From: JBBDNV01 sp040877415
GTDB lineage: Bacteria > Planctomycetota > Planctomycetia > Pirellulales > PALSA-1355
Reading direction: 5' to 3'
DNA: 64,000 bases
NCBI GenBank assembly: GCA_040877415.1
Contig: JBBDNV010000150.1
Span: forward strand, 1-64,000
Part shown: piece by piece, positions 44,185 to 52,569 of the stretch
How the letters are laid out: every line of letters starts with the position of its first letter
How positions within the stretch are numbered: the stretch's first letter is position 1
Made by a program: the position numbers and the translations under genes
Notes under the pieces: generated by a model
What the model saw: the letters and a program-made list of their open reading frames with translations, nothing else
Database searches by the model: none
What the model was told of the DNA's origin: nothing

Positions 44185-45957
44185 TCAACTCGACTCGTTT
44201 CGCCGCCGGGCAACATCGGCCAATTCCGTTGCGATTCGCTCAAAAACACCGGCCCAGTCGCCCGAGCTTTCTTGCCGAAACAGCCGCATCGTCGGATACC
44301 AGGGGCTGTCGTCGCGATCGAGCAGCCAGCGCCAATCGGGCGTCTTGTTGAGGGCCAACCAGACGGGAACCGCCAGCGCGCCGGCCAGGTGAGCCGCGGC
44401 CGAATCTGAGGCAATGACCAGGTCCAGACTTTTTATCACCGCGGCCGTGTCGAGAAGTGCTTGACCGCCGCTCTGCAATTCATCGAAAAAGGCGATCTCA
44501 AAGGGCGCTGGCGGCCGGTCGCCCTCTTCGTGTTCGAGGCTGATCAAATCAACGCCGGCAACTTTCGAAAGCCGTGCAAACGAGTCCAGCGGAATCGAGC
44601 GCCGATCGTCAAGCTGCTGCGCCCTGGCGCCTTGCCAGGCGATGCCGACTTTCAACCCTCGATAAGGCGCCAGCGCATCACGCCACTTCCCGACTCGCCC
44701 GGGGTCGACGTCCAGGTACGGCACCTCGCGCGGAATCGTGTCCAATTCCAGTCCAAGGATGCCGGGCAAGCTCAAGAGCGGAGCTTGGACCTCGAACTTC
44801 GGGAGCGGCTCGTCGCGCGAGACGAGATCCCCAAAGCCCGATTCGCCCAAGAGGGTCAAGAACGTTGGGTCAACGGCCACAACGACGTTGCCGCCGCGCC
44901 GCTGGGCCAGCTTCACCAGGCGAATGAACTGGATGGTGTCGCGCGGTTCCTTCTCGGCGTCGATCAAGAGGGTTCGATTCGCTAGCGGCGAGCCGTCCCA
45001 GCGCGGTTCGCCGAGTTTAACCTTGCCGGGACCGGACGCGAGGCGGGATTCGAAACCCGGCCAGGCTTCGGCATACCGGCCCAGGCTCAACAATACCAGC
45101 GCGCGGCCGAACGCGGCCTCCGCCTGGTCGGGATTCAAGGCCAAGGCCCGCTCGTAGCTCGCAAGTGCGTCGTGCGGCCGGCCCTGATACCGCAATACCG
45201 TCGCCAGGCTGCAATGATGATCGGGCTCGTCGGGCGCCAGCTCGATTGCCCGATCGATGGTTTCCCGGGCTTCGTCCTCCCTGCCGAGGAGGTGGTACGC
45301 GGCGGCCAGGTTGGATTGAGCCGCGTCCCCCTTGGGCTGCAACTGCACGGCGGTGGTCAGGTCTTGAAGGGCTTCCGCGGGTCGACCCTGCTTCAGCATC
45401 GCGGTCCCCAAATTGTAATGCGCAGAAGCGCTATTTGGTCTCAGCGAGATGGCCCTGCGATAGTGGCCGATGGCCTCTTCGACGCGTCCTTGTTGTTCCA
45501 GCGCGGCTCCCAGGCCGTTGTAAGCGACGGCCAATGCCGGATCGCGCTCGACCGCTTTCTCGTAACAGGCGATCGCCTCGGCGGCTTCACCGCACTGCAA
45601 CAAGACCTTGCCCAGGTTCACGTAATAGTCCGTGGCGTCAGGTTCCAACTCGAGCGCCGCTCGATAACCGGCCGCGGCCTCACGATGGCGGCCGAGTGCT
45701 TGATGGGCCCGCGCCAGCGTGGCGAGGTAAACCGCCTGCGACGCGTCGCCCTTGACGGCGGCCGACAAATGCTCGACGGCCGAAGCATGGCGGCCGACAT
45801 CCAATTCCAGGCGGCCCAGCAGAAACAGGGCGAAGTTGTGCTCGGGCTGGACGTTCAGAATCTGCCGGTAGAGGGTCTCCGCTTGAGCATAGCTTCCCCC
45901 ATCGTGCAACTGCCACGCGCGCTGGAGCGTATCGCCGATCGTTTCCATCGGATCCAT
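44185..45957 (-). CDS. TPR protein with heptosyltransferase-like C-terminus
   Basis: A 590-residue protein. TPR units cover residues about 10-300. The C-terminal part (RTLLIDAEKEPRDTIQFIRLVK, VAVDPTFLTLLGESGFGDLV, VGIAWQGARAQQLDDRRSIPL, VIASDSAAAHLAGALAVPVW, DSPWYPTMRLFRQ) matches the GT9/heptosyltransferase-like domain attached to TPRs in many bacteria, not the GT41 domain of its neighbours. Thus it is a fourth, distinct transferase in the array. ATG 45957 or the nearby ATG four codons later. A truncated methyltransferase lies 17 nt upstream. Confidence 0.85.
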   Translation of the reverse strand: MDPMETIGDTLQRAWQLHDGGSYAQAETLYRQILNVQPEHNFALFLLGRLELDVGRHASAVEHLSAAVKGDASQAVYLATLARAHQALGRHREAAAGYRAALELEPDATDYYVNLGKVLLQCGEAAEAIACYEKAVERDPALAVAYNGLGAALEQQGRVEEAIGHYRRAISLRPNSASAHYNLGTAMLKQGRPAEALQDLTTAVQLQPKGDAAQSNLAAAYHLLGREDEARETIDRAIELAPDEPDHHCSLATVLRYQGRPHDALASYERALALNPDQAEAAFGRALVLLSLGRYAEAWPGFESRLASGPGKVKLGEPRWDGSPLANRTLLIDAEKEPRDTIQFIRLVKLAQRRGGNVVVAVDPTFLTLLGESGFGDLVSRDEPLPKFEVQAPLLSLPGILGLELDTIPREVPYLDVDPGRVGKWRDALAPYRGLKVGIAWQGARAQQLDDRRSIPLDSFARLSKVAGVDLISLEHEEGDRPPAPFEIAFFDELQSGGQALLDTAAVIKSLDLVIASDSAAAHLAGALAVPVWLALNKTPDWRWLLDRDDSPWYPTMRLFRQESSGDWAGVFERIATELADVARRRNESS

Positions 45958-45974
45958 CGGATGCCTGCTTGTTG

Positions 45975-46448
45975 TCAGTTGGTCCTTCGCTCAGCCTCAT
46001 CGACGAGGCCCACGCGCAGCAATAGCGGCCAGGTGACCCGGCGAACCATTTCGGGCAAGCCCCAGGCGGCGGCCAGGTCGGCGCGCACCTGAGACAGCGG
46101 GTCGGCGGCGTGCCGCTCGATGTACTTCTGCACGCTCGACCACCTTCCAAGATAACCCACCAGATCGTCCAGATTCCACTGGGCCGTCATGGCGAACCGG
46201 GGGGCCGGCAATTCGCGAAACGGAAACGCAATCGTCGCGTAGCGCGCCTCGACCATGCGCCGCTCCGGCGGCCAATACTCTCCCAGCAGGTCCTCGTACG
46301 GGGGTCCAGGTCGCGGCTTTTCGGCCGCCGGAAACAAGTCCGGCCATCGGGTGATCGGATTGGGACTGGAAATCTCGTCTTTTCGTTTGACGGTGCCTCG
46401 ATTCTTGACTAAGATAACCGCCCAGTGCTCGGGCCCGTCGATGACCAT
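45975..46448 (-). pseudogene. Methyltransferase remnant, N-terminus missing
   Basis: The open frame from ATG 46448 encodes 157 residues. From about residue 53 (LLGEYWPPERRMVEARYATI, then FPFRELPAPRF and WSSVQKYIERHAADPL) to the end it matches the C-terminal half of UbiE/TMT-like class I SAM methyltransferases. The SAM-binding Rossmann half, about 130 residues, is absent and the first 50 residues are unlike it. Hence a deletion derivative, unlikely to be active. It heads the TPR-transferase array on the same strand. Confidence 0.75.
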
Positions 46449-46743
46449 CGATCTCGACGGGCCATTCGGGACAGTGGAGCCAACGGCGATACGCTAATGC
46501 AGTCAACTTTCTAACGGTTGTCTATAGCGCGGCGACCACGCCGCGCATTCTCCGCGTTGGCGGCTCGCGAATTGAGCGACTTGCGTCGCGATTTTCGCCC
46601 CTGCCCGGTTCCGCGTCTTTCAGAACGGCGAATCGGTGCCAACGCTCGCGCCGTGCTTGTCTGTTACGGACGCCTGAAGAGTGCTGTTGTGTATACCGAT
46701 CCCTTGAACACCAAAGTCATTTCCATCATCGAGAGGAAGTCTA

Positions 46744-47952
46744 ATGAATACGAAAATCATTCTTTGTCTCTCTTTCGCGGCGTCTCTTATGTGCTCTCAA
46801 GCACATGCCGCGATCATGACCGTCGCCTCGGTAGATCCTCTCCTGGCTGCGCCGATCTTGTACGACAGCGGCGGGCCGATTCCTGCCGGAGGGTTTGCGA
46901 CGCCAACGCTCAATTTTGTGACAAACGGCGGTTTGTCCATTGGCGGCCTCGAGGTCTTAGGACCCGGATCGGTCTACACGCTCTCCAGCGATGGCGGTAC
47001 CGGGGCCGATTCAACCGTCCTCCAATTGAATGAATCGGCGGGTCCGGGGACGAATCTGTTTGTGGGACTCCCCGCGGCATTGTCCCTCAATGCCCGAGGA
47101 TATGATCTCACGAGTAACCCGGCGAGCGGTCTCTTAGGCGTTGCCGCGACCGGCGTCGCGCCCGGCGGAGGTCCGGGAAGCGGCCTTCCGGCGATCTATG
47201 AGCTCGATCCTTTGGGGTTTGCCCCGCCCGCGGTCTACGCTGGGCTCTCCGCCAAACCAACCACCTCGGGCCTGACGTACGGAGCAGGCGGCATGACGGC
47301 CGCACTTTCCACCGACGGGGTTGCCGGGGCCTTCACGGCACCACCGCTGCCAGCCGGCATTTACCCGGTGCCAGCCGGCGGTCCGGAGCTACCGGGGATC
47401 TTATCTTCGGTCGCGCCTCCGGGCGGCGTCGGCGTTCCGGGCGATGATCACGTTGTCACGCTCGATGGCAGGACCATCTTTCTCGGCGATGGCTCGCACG
47501 AGATGTTCGACGTCTCGGGAGGCGCGGGCGCGGTGGCGCTGTTGATCGATCTGGACGCGGTTCCCGGCCTGCTCCCGTTTCTGGCGATCGGTGGCGTTCG
47601 CGGCGCGGTTAGCCCCGTCGATGGGAATATCTTCACCGGGTGGGGTTTGCCGGCGGGTATGCAGAGTCTCATCCGGGTTGACCAGTTCGGGGCGGGCGCG
47701 TCGCCGGCGATTATCGGGCTGGACAACGTCCGCGATGTCGACTTTGGCCCCTCGACGTTTGCGCCCGGCGGCCCATTGGCCAGCGGCTTCAGCCTGTATA
47801 TCACTGAAGTGGACTTTACGACCGGCCCCACTCCGTTTTCGAACATTTGGGAGGTCGGCATCCTTGTTCCGGAACCCTCGAGTGTCGTGTTGGCCGTGCT
47901 GGGCCTGCTAACGCTCGCGGCGGTTGCGTACCGCCGGAAGTTTGCAGCCTGA
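46744..47952 (+). CDS. PEP-CTERM sorted exported protein 1
   Basis: A 402-residue protein. Signal peptide MNTKIILCLSFAASLMCSQAHAA. The mature part is Gly/Pro/Ala-rich with predicted beta structure and no enzyme motif. It ends with the PEP-CTERM tail: VPEPSSVVLAVLGLLTLAAVAYRRKFAA, split here as the VPEPSS motif, a hydrophobic helix and a basic end. An exosortase would cleave it and link it to the surface; none is in the window. GAGAGGAAG lies 6 nt before the ATG. Confidence 0.85.
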   Translation: MNTKIILCLSFAASLMCSQAHAAIMTVASVDPLLAAPILYDSGGPIPAGGFATPTLNFVTNGGLSIGGLEVLGPGSVYTLSSDGGTGADSTVLQLNESAGPGTNLFVGLPAALSLNARGYDLTSNPASGLLGVAATGVAPGGGPGSGLPAIYELDPLGFAPPAVYAGLSAKPTTSGLTYGAGGMTAALSTDGVAGAFTAPPLPAGIYPVPAGGPELPGILSSVAPPGGVGVPGDDHVVTLDGRTIFLGDGSHEMFDVSGGAGAVALLIDLDAVPGLLPFLAIGGVRGAVSPVDGNIFTGWGLPAGMQSLIRVDQFGAGASPAIIGLDNVRDVDFGPSTFAPGGPLASGFSLYITEVDFTTGPTPFSNIWEVGILVPEPSSVVLAVLGLLTLAAVAYRRKFAA

Positions 47953-47976
47953 CGGGCAACGACGAGTTGACTGTCC

Positions 47977-48011
47977 GAGAGCCCCGCCCGCGGAAGCAGG
48001 CGGGGACTCTC
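47977..48011 (+). terminator. Hairpin after PEP-CTERM gene 1
   Basis: GAGAGCCCCGCC (47977-47988) pairs with GGCGGGGACTCTC (47999-48011) with one bulged base; no T-run follows. It starts 24 nt after the stop. The rest of the 323-nt spacer to 48275 holds no supported gene. Confidence 0.45.
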
Positions 48012-48275
48012 CTGTTGCGTGCGTGCGGGAAGAAAACGTTTCGTTGTCGCCATGCCGAAGCCAGACTCGAGCGTCTGCCGCCGGCGTGAATTTCAATCTG
48101 ACAAGCAATCGATCTGCGATAACTCTTTCGAGGCGATGGAGGCCCGCTAATGCCCAGCTTTCGTGCAGCCGTCGGACCGGTCTTGCGCGATGCTGCCCGA
48201 TCGGTCTGACCGATCGGCTTCAAGCGTCATTAGCCGACGATTCTCCTCCCATACTCCAACCAAGGATTATCGCTC

Positions 48276-49160
48276 ATGAGCACCGATACCTTTCGAGCGC
48301 TTGCCATTCGCCGTTCCAAGCCGCGCCGGTCGATTTCCATCCCAAAATCGCTGGGAATAGGCGCCCTCGTCGTCGTGAGCACCTTCTCGATGGCATCCGT
48401 GTGCGGCGCCGCCGTGTTGCTTACCGGTGCGCCCTATTCTCAAGACTTCGACTCTTTGCCCAACAGCGGCACGAGCCCGGCCTGGACCAACGACTCGACG
48501 TTGCCGGGGTGGTCTCTGTTCCGACAGCCCGTTCCAGGTACCGCCGTTCCGACGATCGAAGTGGGCACCGGCAGTAACAACACCGGATCGTTCTACAGCT
48601 TCGGCAGCGCCGGCAGCGGCGAGCGCGCCCTGGGCGGCGTGGGCTCGGGCAGCGCCTATTTCGGCAGCCCGGCGACTGCTACCGTGGCCGGATGGGTTGC
48701 CGCGGCGTTTACGAATGACACCGGGCTGGCGATCGACTCGTTCACCGTCTCGTACGACGGCGAGCAGTGGCGAAACGGCGGCAATACGAGCGCGCAAACG
48801 ACGGTGCTCGAATACGGTTTCGGCAGTTCGTTCGGGGCGGTCTCGACCTGGAACACGCCCGGCGGTAGTTTCGACTTCATGTCGCCGACCGTTGGTGCAA
48901 CGGCGGGGGCCCTCGACGGCAACGCGGCCGCCAACCGCGCCACGGGTTTAGGTGGCACCATTTCCAGCCTGGCATGGATCGACGGCGATACCTTGTGGCT
49001 CCGCTGGATCGAAAACAACGACACCGGCAACGACCACGGCCTGGCCATCGACAATTTTGACCTGACAACGACCCAGGTTCCCGAGCCCAGCACGCTGGTG
49101 CTGATGCTGCTCGGCGCTCTTGGCGGCGTTGCGGCCGCTCGGCCGTTTAGGTGTCGTTAA
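48276..49160 (+). CDS. PEP-CTERM sorted exported protein 2
   Basis: A 294-residue protein with a long basic N-terminal stretch before the hydrophobic signal segment (LGIGALVVVSTFSMASVCGAA, about 26-46), as is usual in planctomycetes. The mature domain (YSQDFDSLPNSG, DNFDLTT at the end) resembles the exported beta-sandwich proteins that often carry this tail. Tail: VPEPSTLVLMLLGALGGVAAARPFRCR. The domain is probably carbohydrate- or surface-binding; function unknown. Confidence 0.85.
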   Translation: MSTDTFRALAIRRSKPRRSISIPKSLGIGALVVVSTFSMASVCGAAVLLTGAPYSQDFDSLPNSGTSPAWTNDSTLPGWSLFRQPVPGTAVPTIEVGTGSNNTGSFYSFGSAGSGERALGGVGSGSAYFGSPATATVAGWVAAAFTNDTGLAIDSFTVSYDGEQWRNGGNTSAQTTVLEYGFGSSFGAVSTWNTPGGSFDFMSPTVGATAGALDGNAAANRATGLGGTISSLAWIDGDTLWLRWIENNDTGNDHGLAIDNFDLTTTQVPEPSTLVLMLLGALGGVAAARPFRCR

Positions 49161-49304
49161 CGTTCACAAATGGCTGGTGCAACTCGCATCGCCGCAAGCT
49201 GCGGTTGCACGAGAGATCCGTTCTCAAACAAAGCCTGGGGCACCTTTTTTGGTTGGTTGAGTCCCGTTGATTCGATCCTCAATTTCTAACCGTGGAGGCT
49301 AATG

Positions 49305-50102
49305 ATGAGATCCTTTTCTTGTTTTGGCATGCTGCTGGTCATCGTGGGTGTGGCACCGGTTCTCGCGGGTCCCACTGGTTATTCCGTAAGGTCGAATGCC
49401 GACCAGCACCTGTACTCGATTGACTTGGGCACCGGGGTCGCGACGGATCTGGGGTTGCTCAATTTTTCAGACGCCGAAGGGTTGGCCTTCGCTGGCAGTC
49501 GACTGTACGCGATTGGCGGCTTCGTGGCTGAGTTTTGGAACATAACTTCGCCGCCGGGTGTGCTGGTTGGCGCGACCGGCGCTAGAAACGGTATCGACGC
49601 CGGGCTCGACTTCGACGAGACACAAAACAAGATGTACAACCTTAACAGCGATGCAGGTAGTTCAAGTCTGTATGAGATCAACATCGCAAATGGCGCGGCA
49701 AATTTGGTCGGCTCCGATACGATCTTTGGCGACGGGCTCGCCATTGACTCTAACGGACGTGCTTTTTCCGCCGACTGGATATTCACCGATTCCCTGTACG
49801 CCGTGAATCTCGCCAATGGCGACTTGACTGTTGTTGGCGGTCTTGGCCTGGGCGACGTCTTCCTGCAGAGCGGCCTCGCATTTGATCCCTCTGATGTACT
49901 CTATGCCCTGACAAGCAGCGGCGGGATTTACACGCTCAACACGGGTACAGGGCAGGCCGCGTTTCAGGCGCAAGTTACCTTAGCTGGAAATGCCATCGAC
50001 GATTTCGAGGGACTTGCCATCATCCCCGAACCCTCCACCCTCGCGCTGGCCGCTCTCGGCCTCGTTTTGCTCGCCGTCTACGGCCGGCGGCGGAAACGCT
50101 AA
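49305..50102 (+). CDS. PEP-CTERM sorted exported protein 3 (propeller-like)
   Basis: About 265 residues. GGAGG is 6 nt before ATG 49305; ATG 49302 is directly in front. Signal peptide MRSFSCFGMLLVIVGVAPVLA. The mature part has repeated blades of the form LYSIDLGTGVATDLG, LYEINIANGAANLVG, LYAVNLANGDLTVVG and IYTLNTGTGQAAF, suggesting a DUF4394-like beta-propeller. Tail: IPEPSTLALAALGLVLLAVYGRRRKR. Likely a surface or secreted structural protein. Confidence 0.85.
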   Translation: MRSFSCFGMLLVIVGVAPVLAGPTGYSVRSNADQHLYSIDLGTGVATDLGLLNFSDAEGLAFAGSRLYAIGGFVAEFWNITSPPGVLVGATGARNGIDAGLDFDETQNKMYNLNSDAGSSSLYEINIANGAANLVGSDTIFGDGLAIDSNGRAFSADWIFTDSLYAVNLANGDLTVVGGLGLGDVFLQSGLAFDPSDVLYALTSSGGIYTLNTGTGQAAFQAQVTLAGNAIDDFEGLAIIPEPSTLALAALGLVLLAVYGRRRKR

Positions 50103-50297
50103 GGCCCCCGGAAAAACGGCCGAAGCGCGGCGGCGCCCGCAACGTTGAGTCATCTATCGCGCGCAGCGCGCGGAAGTGCGACGCGCGCCAACGCCGTTCC
50201 CGCCGGCGTTTGCCGATCTTGCCGGCGGGCTGGCACGTGGTAGACTTCTTGATGCACCTCGCGAACAGGTGTGTCGCGGCGCGCCCGTTCGGCGTTT

Positions 50298-50371
50298 GGC
50301 GGCGTAGCTCAGTTGGTTAGAGCAGCGGCTTCATAAGCCGCGTGTCGCCGGTTCGAGTCCGGCCGCCGCTA
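50298..50371 (+). tRNA. tRNA with anticodon CAT (elongator Met, or Ile2)
   Basis: 74 nt. Acceptor GGCGGCG pairs with CGCCGCT (G1-U72 wobble), discriminator A. The D arm is GCTCAGTTGGTTAGAGC, the anticodon stem-loop GCGGC-TTCATAA-GCCGC gives CAT, and the T arm is GCCGG-TTCGAGT-CCGGC. The initiator hallmark of three G-C pairs next to the anticodon is missing, so it is an elongator Met or a lysidine-modified Ile tRNA. CCA is not encoded. The spacer 50372-50570 holds no feature I can support. Confidence 0.93.
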
Positions 50372-50570
50372 TTCTTTTCGCACTCGGCCGCGCCGGCCCG
50401 GCGGCGTTTGGCACGACGAGCACATCACCGATCCCGCCTCGGGAATCATCGCATCGCCGCAAACCTAAAGCGTAACGTCTAGCTGGCCGTTTAAAAATGG
50501 GACTGGCTCCGAGCCGTTTACGGTATGTCCCGAGAATAAAAGGTGATCGCGAGGTGCCTGTCCCAATTTT

Positions 50571-52307
50571 TCAACACGCTGCCAGCCCGGCCCGCGGCTT
50601 AGCCGTCGACGGAAGCACGAAGCTGTCGGAGAGAGGCGTATTCACGAAATCCAACGAATCCGACGGTCTGCCGGCAGTGGCTCGCGAGACACTGGCCGCC
50701 AAGCTTGGCAGCAGGTTATGCACGTTGGACAGCGCACTGGCGAGCGGATCCGGTCCGGCATTCGGGTGGAAGTCGGTCGTGGCCAACGCCTGATCGATCG
50801 ACTCTAGCGCCGGCTCGACCAGGTTGCGGCCACTCGGCCCAAGCGAATGCAACAAGTGCCCAATGCGGTGCAACACCTGGAACGTCAAGTTGTGCCTGGC
50901 GAAATGCGTGAATACGTAGTCGGCCATTCGCGTGCCCTGGATCATCCCCAGGTCGACGTCAAATTGCCAATGGACTCCCAGATACACGCGGCTGTTGGCG
51001 TTTTCCCGGGCGGCCTGGCTCAGGGTCGAGAACGATCGGGGTGCCAACGGCCGCACGCTGCCGCCAGCGTCGAGCGTGACGCCGTTCAATTCGTCGGAGG
51101 TGAACGTAAAGGCGATATTGTCCGTGCCGTAGAAATTCCGAATCGTGCGGAAAACCGACGCGCCAAAGCCCGCGTGGCCCGACGTGTAGGCCGGAAAAGC
51201 GGGCGTAAAATTCGTGCCGCTGCCGTTGGAGGCCGGCGATCCCAGCGGCGTCCAATCTGGATCGCCGATCGTGTTGGGGTTGCCGTCGCCCAGGCCGCTG
51301 GGCCCCGTGCCGGGGTCCGATTCGCGGATGCCGGTGATCGGCCGCCAGAAATTCTCCTCGTACTTGGTGGTCCACAACACCACCCCCACGTCGTGCATCG
51401 CCACGTTGACGAGGGCGAACAGCCGGGCGTTTTCCACTTCGGTGTTGTGTTGCTGCTCGGCGATGACGCGCGCCATCTGGTTATAAAGCCGCGGCGGGGT
51501 GCCGATGTCGGCCGTGCCGTCGTAGGCCCAGTAGATGCCGATCTCGGTCTGTTCGGCGGTCCGCGTCGTGGGGCTGTTTATCCCGTCGGCGCCCAGCGTC
51601 TTTACCTGGTTGAAATTGTCGGTGTAGGCCTGGCTGGTTAACGCCGGCGGCGGCGGAGCCGGAAACTGCGTGCCGCTTCGAATCACAAATCCGTCCACCA
51701 AATTCCAGTCCGGGCCAATAACCATCTGATCGGGGTGCAACGGATCGGGACGGTAGTCGCCAGGCTGCGTGCCAGGCGTGTAGTCCATCGGCCCGTCGGC
51801 CCCATCGTTGGCCCGGGCGGCCAGGACGACTCGCGCCACGAAGCTGCCCAACTGGACGCCCAAGTTGCCGGACCGCGCGGGAATGCCCAAAAGCGACGTC
51901 GCGAGCGCCGCGTCGAACATCGACCTTTGCTGCGGGAACAATGCCGCCAACGTGTCGTGGGCGGCTTGTGACACGGCCGCATCAAGGGACGTGCCAGCCA
52001 CCGCGGGAAACCGGAACACAAGGGGCATGTACTCGCCGTCAATCGCCATCACCGCGTCGTGCATCGCCACGTGCACGATCGCCAAGGCCCGCGCGCTGCG
52101 CCCGGGACCGCCCTGGTCCGGGTGCCCTCCCACGTCGTAGTCGTTTTTGATCGCGTCGAGGGAAACCGCGTTCCAATCGAGCACGGCGTCGGCCGACAGC
52201 ATGCGGCGGTCCTCCAACGGCTCGACGTGCAGCCGCAAGGGGCGACCTGGTTGCCTGCGTGGCCGATGGGCTTCCCATCGTTTGCGCGAATTCGTTTGAC
52301 TCAGCAT
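50571..52307 (-). CDS. Vanadium-dependent haloperoxidase-like protein (PAP2 superfamily)
   Basis: A 578-residue protein. PLEDRRML at residues 30-37 is the N-terminal signature of many exported planctomycete proteins. The vanadate-binding residues are in place: K315 and R322-P323 in KYEENFWRP, SGH at 376-378 in AYTSGHAGFG, and R440, H446, D450 in SRVYLGVHWQFD. It would oxidise halides with H2O2, or act as an acid phosphatase. About 120 residues at the C-terminus are low-complexity. Upstream is a candidate promoter at 52389-52417. Confidence 0.88.
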   Translation of the reverse strand: MLSQTNSRKRWEAHRPRRQPGRPLRLHVEPLEDRRMLSADAVLDWNAVSLDAIKNDYDVGGHPDQGGPGRSARALAIVHVAMHDAVMAIDGEYMPLVFRFPAVAGTSLDAAVSQAAHDTLAALFPQQRSMFDAALATSLLGIPARSGNLGVQLGSFVARVVLAARANDGADGPMDYTPGTQPGDYRPDPLHPDQMVIGPDWNLVDGFVIRSGTQFPAPPPPALTSQAYTDNFNQVKTLGADGINSPTTRTAEQTEIGIYWAYDGTADIGTPPRLYNQMARVIAEQQHNTEVENARLFALVNVAMHDVGVVLWTTKYEENFWRPITGIRESDPGTGPSGLGDGNPNTIGDPDWTPLGSPASNGSGTNFTPAFPAYTSGHAGFGASVFRTIRNFYGTDNIAFTFTSDELNGVTLDAGGSVRPLAPRSFSTLSQAARENANSRVYLGVHWQFDVDLGMIQGTRMADYVFTHFARHNLTFQVLHRIGHLLHSLGPSGRNLVEPALESIDQALATTDFHPNAGPDPLASALSNVHNLLPSLAASVSRATAGRPSDSLDFVNTPLSDSFVLPSTAKPRAGLAAC

Positions 52308-52388
52308 GGCGGAGCCTAAATCCGGACCTAACGGAAATCGCCTATTCTTTTCAAAACACTTAATTAACCCAATTTATGAATGTCAAGT

Positions 52389-52417
52389 ATAGTAATCACT
52401 CGACGAACGCTGTTCAA
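52389..52417 (-). promoter_or_regulatory. Sigma-70-like promoter candidate for the haloperoxidase gene
   Basis: On the minus strand TTGAAC (52412-52417), 17 nt, TACTAT (52389-52394); matches four of six consensus bases in each box. The region is A+T-rich, unlike its surroundings. The predicted start lies about 75 nt before ATG 52307. A second TTGACA (52381-52386) could be a -35 for another start. The rest of the spacer 52418-52569 has no gene. Confidence 0.35.
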
Positions 52418-52569
52418 CTACATTCACGGAACTGATAGTGAATTATTTCTTAGCCGGCCAGGTCAAAAGGCGATCGAAGCCGATTTGCCGCCGAAAAGCC
52501 GAAAACGTACGGACAGGTCGCCCCGCGTGTAGATACATCACGCGCGAGATTCTGTGCGTGCGTCGGTCG

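Noticed and set aside
42785..44392. Plus-strand 535-residue frame opposite the third TPR transferase
   Set aside because: Antisense shadow; no start signal or known motif.
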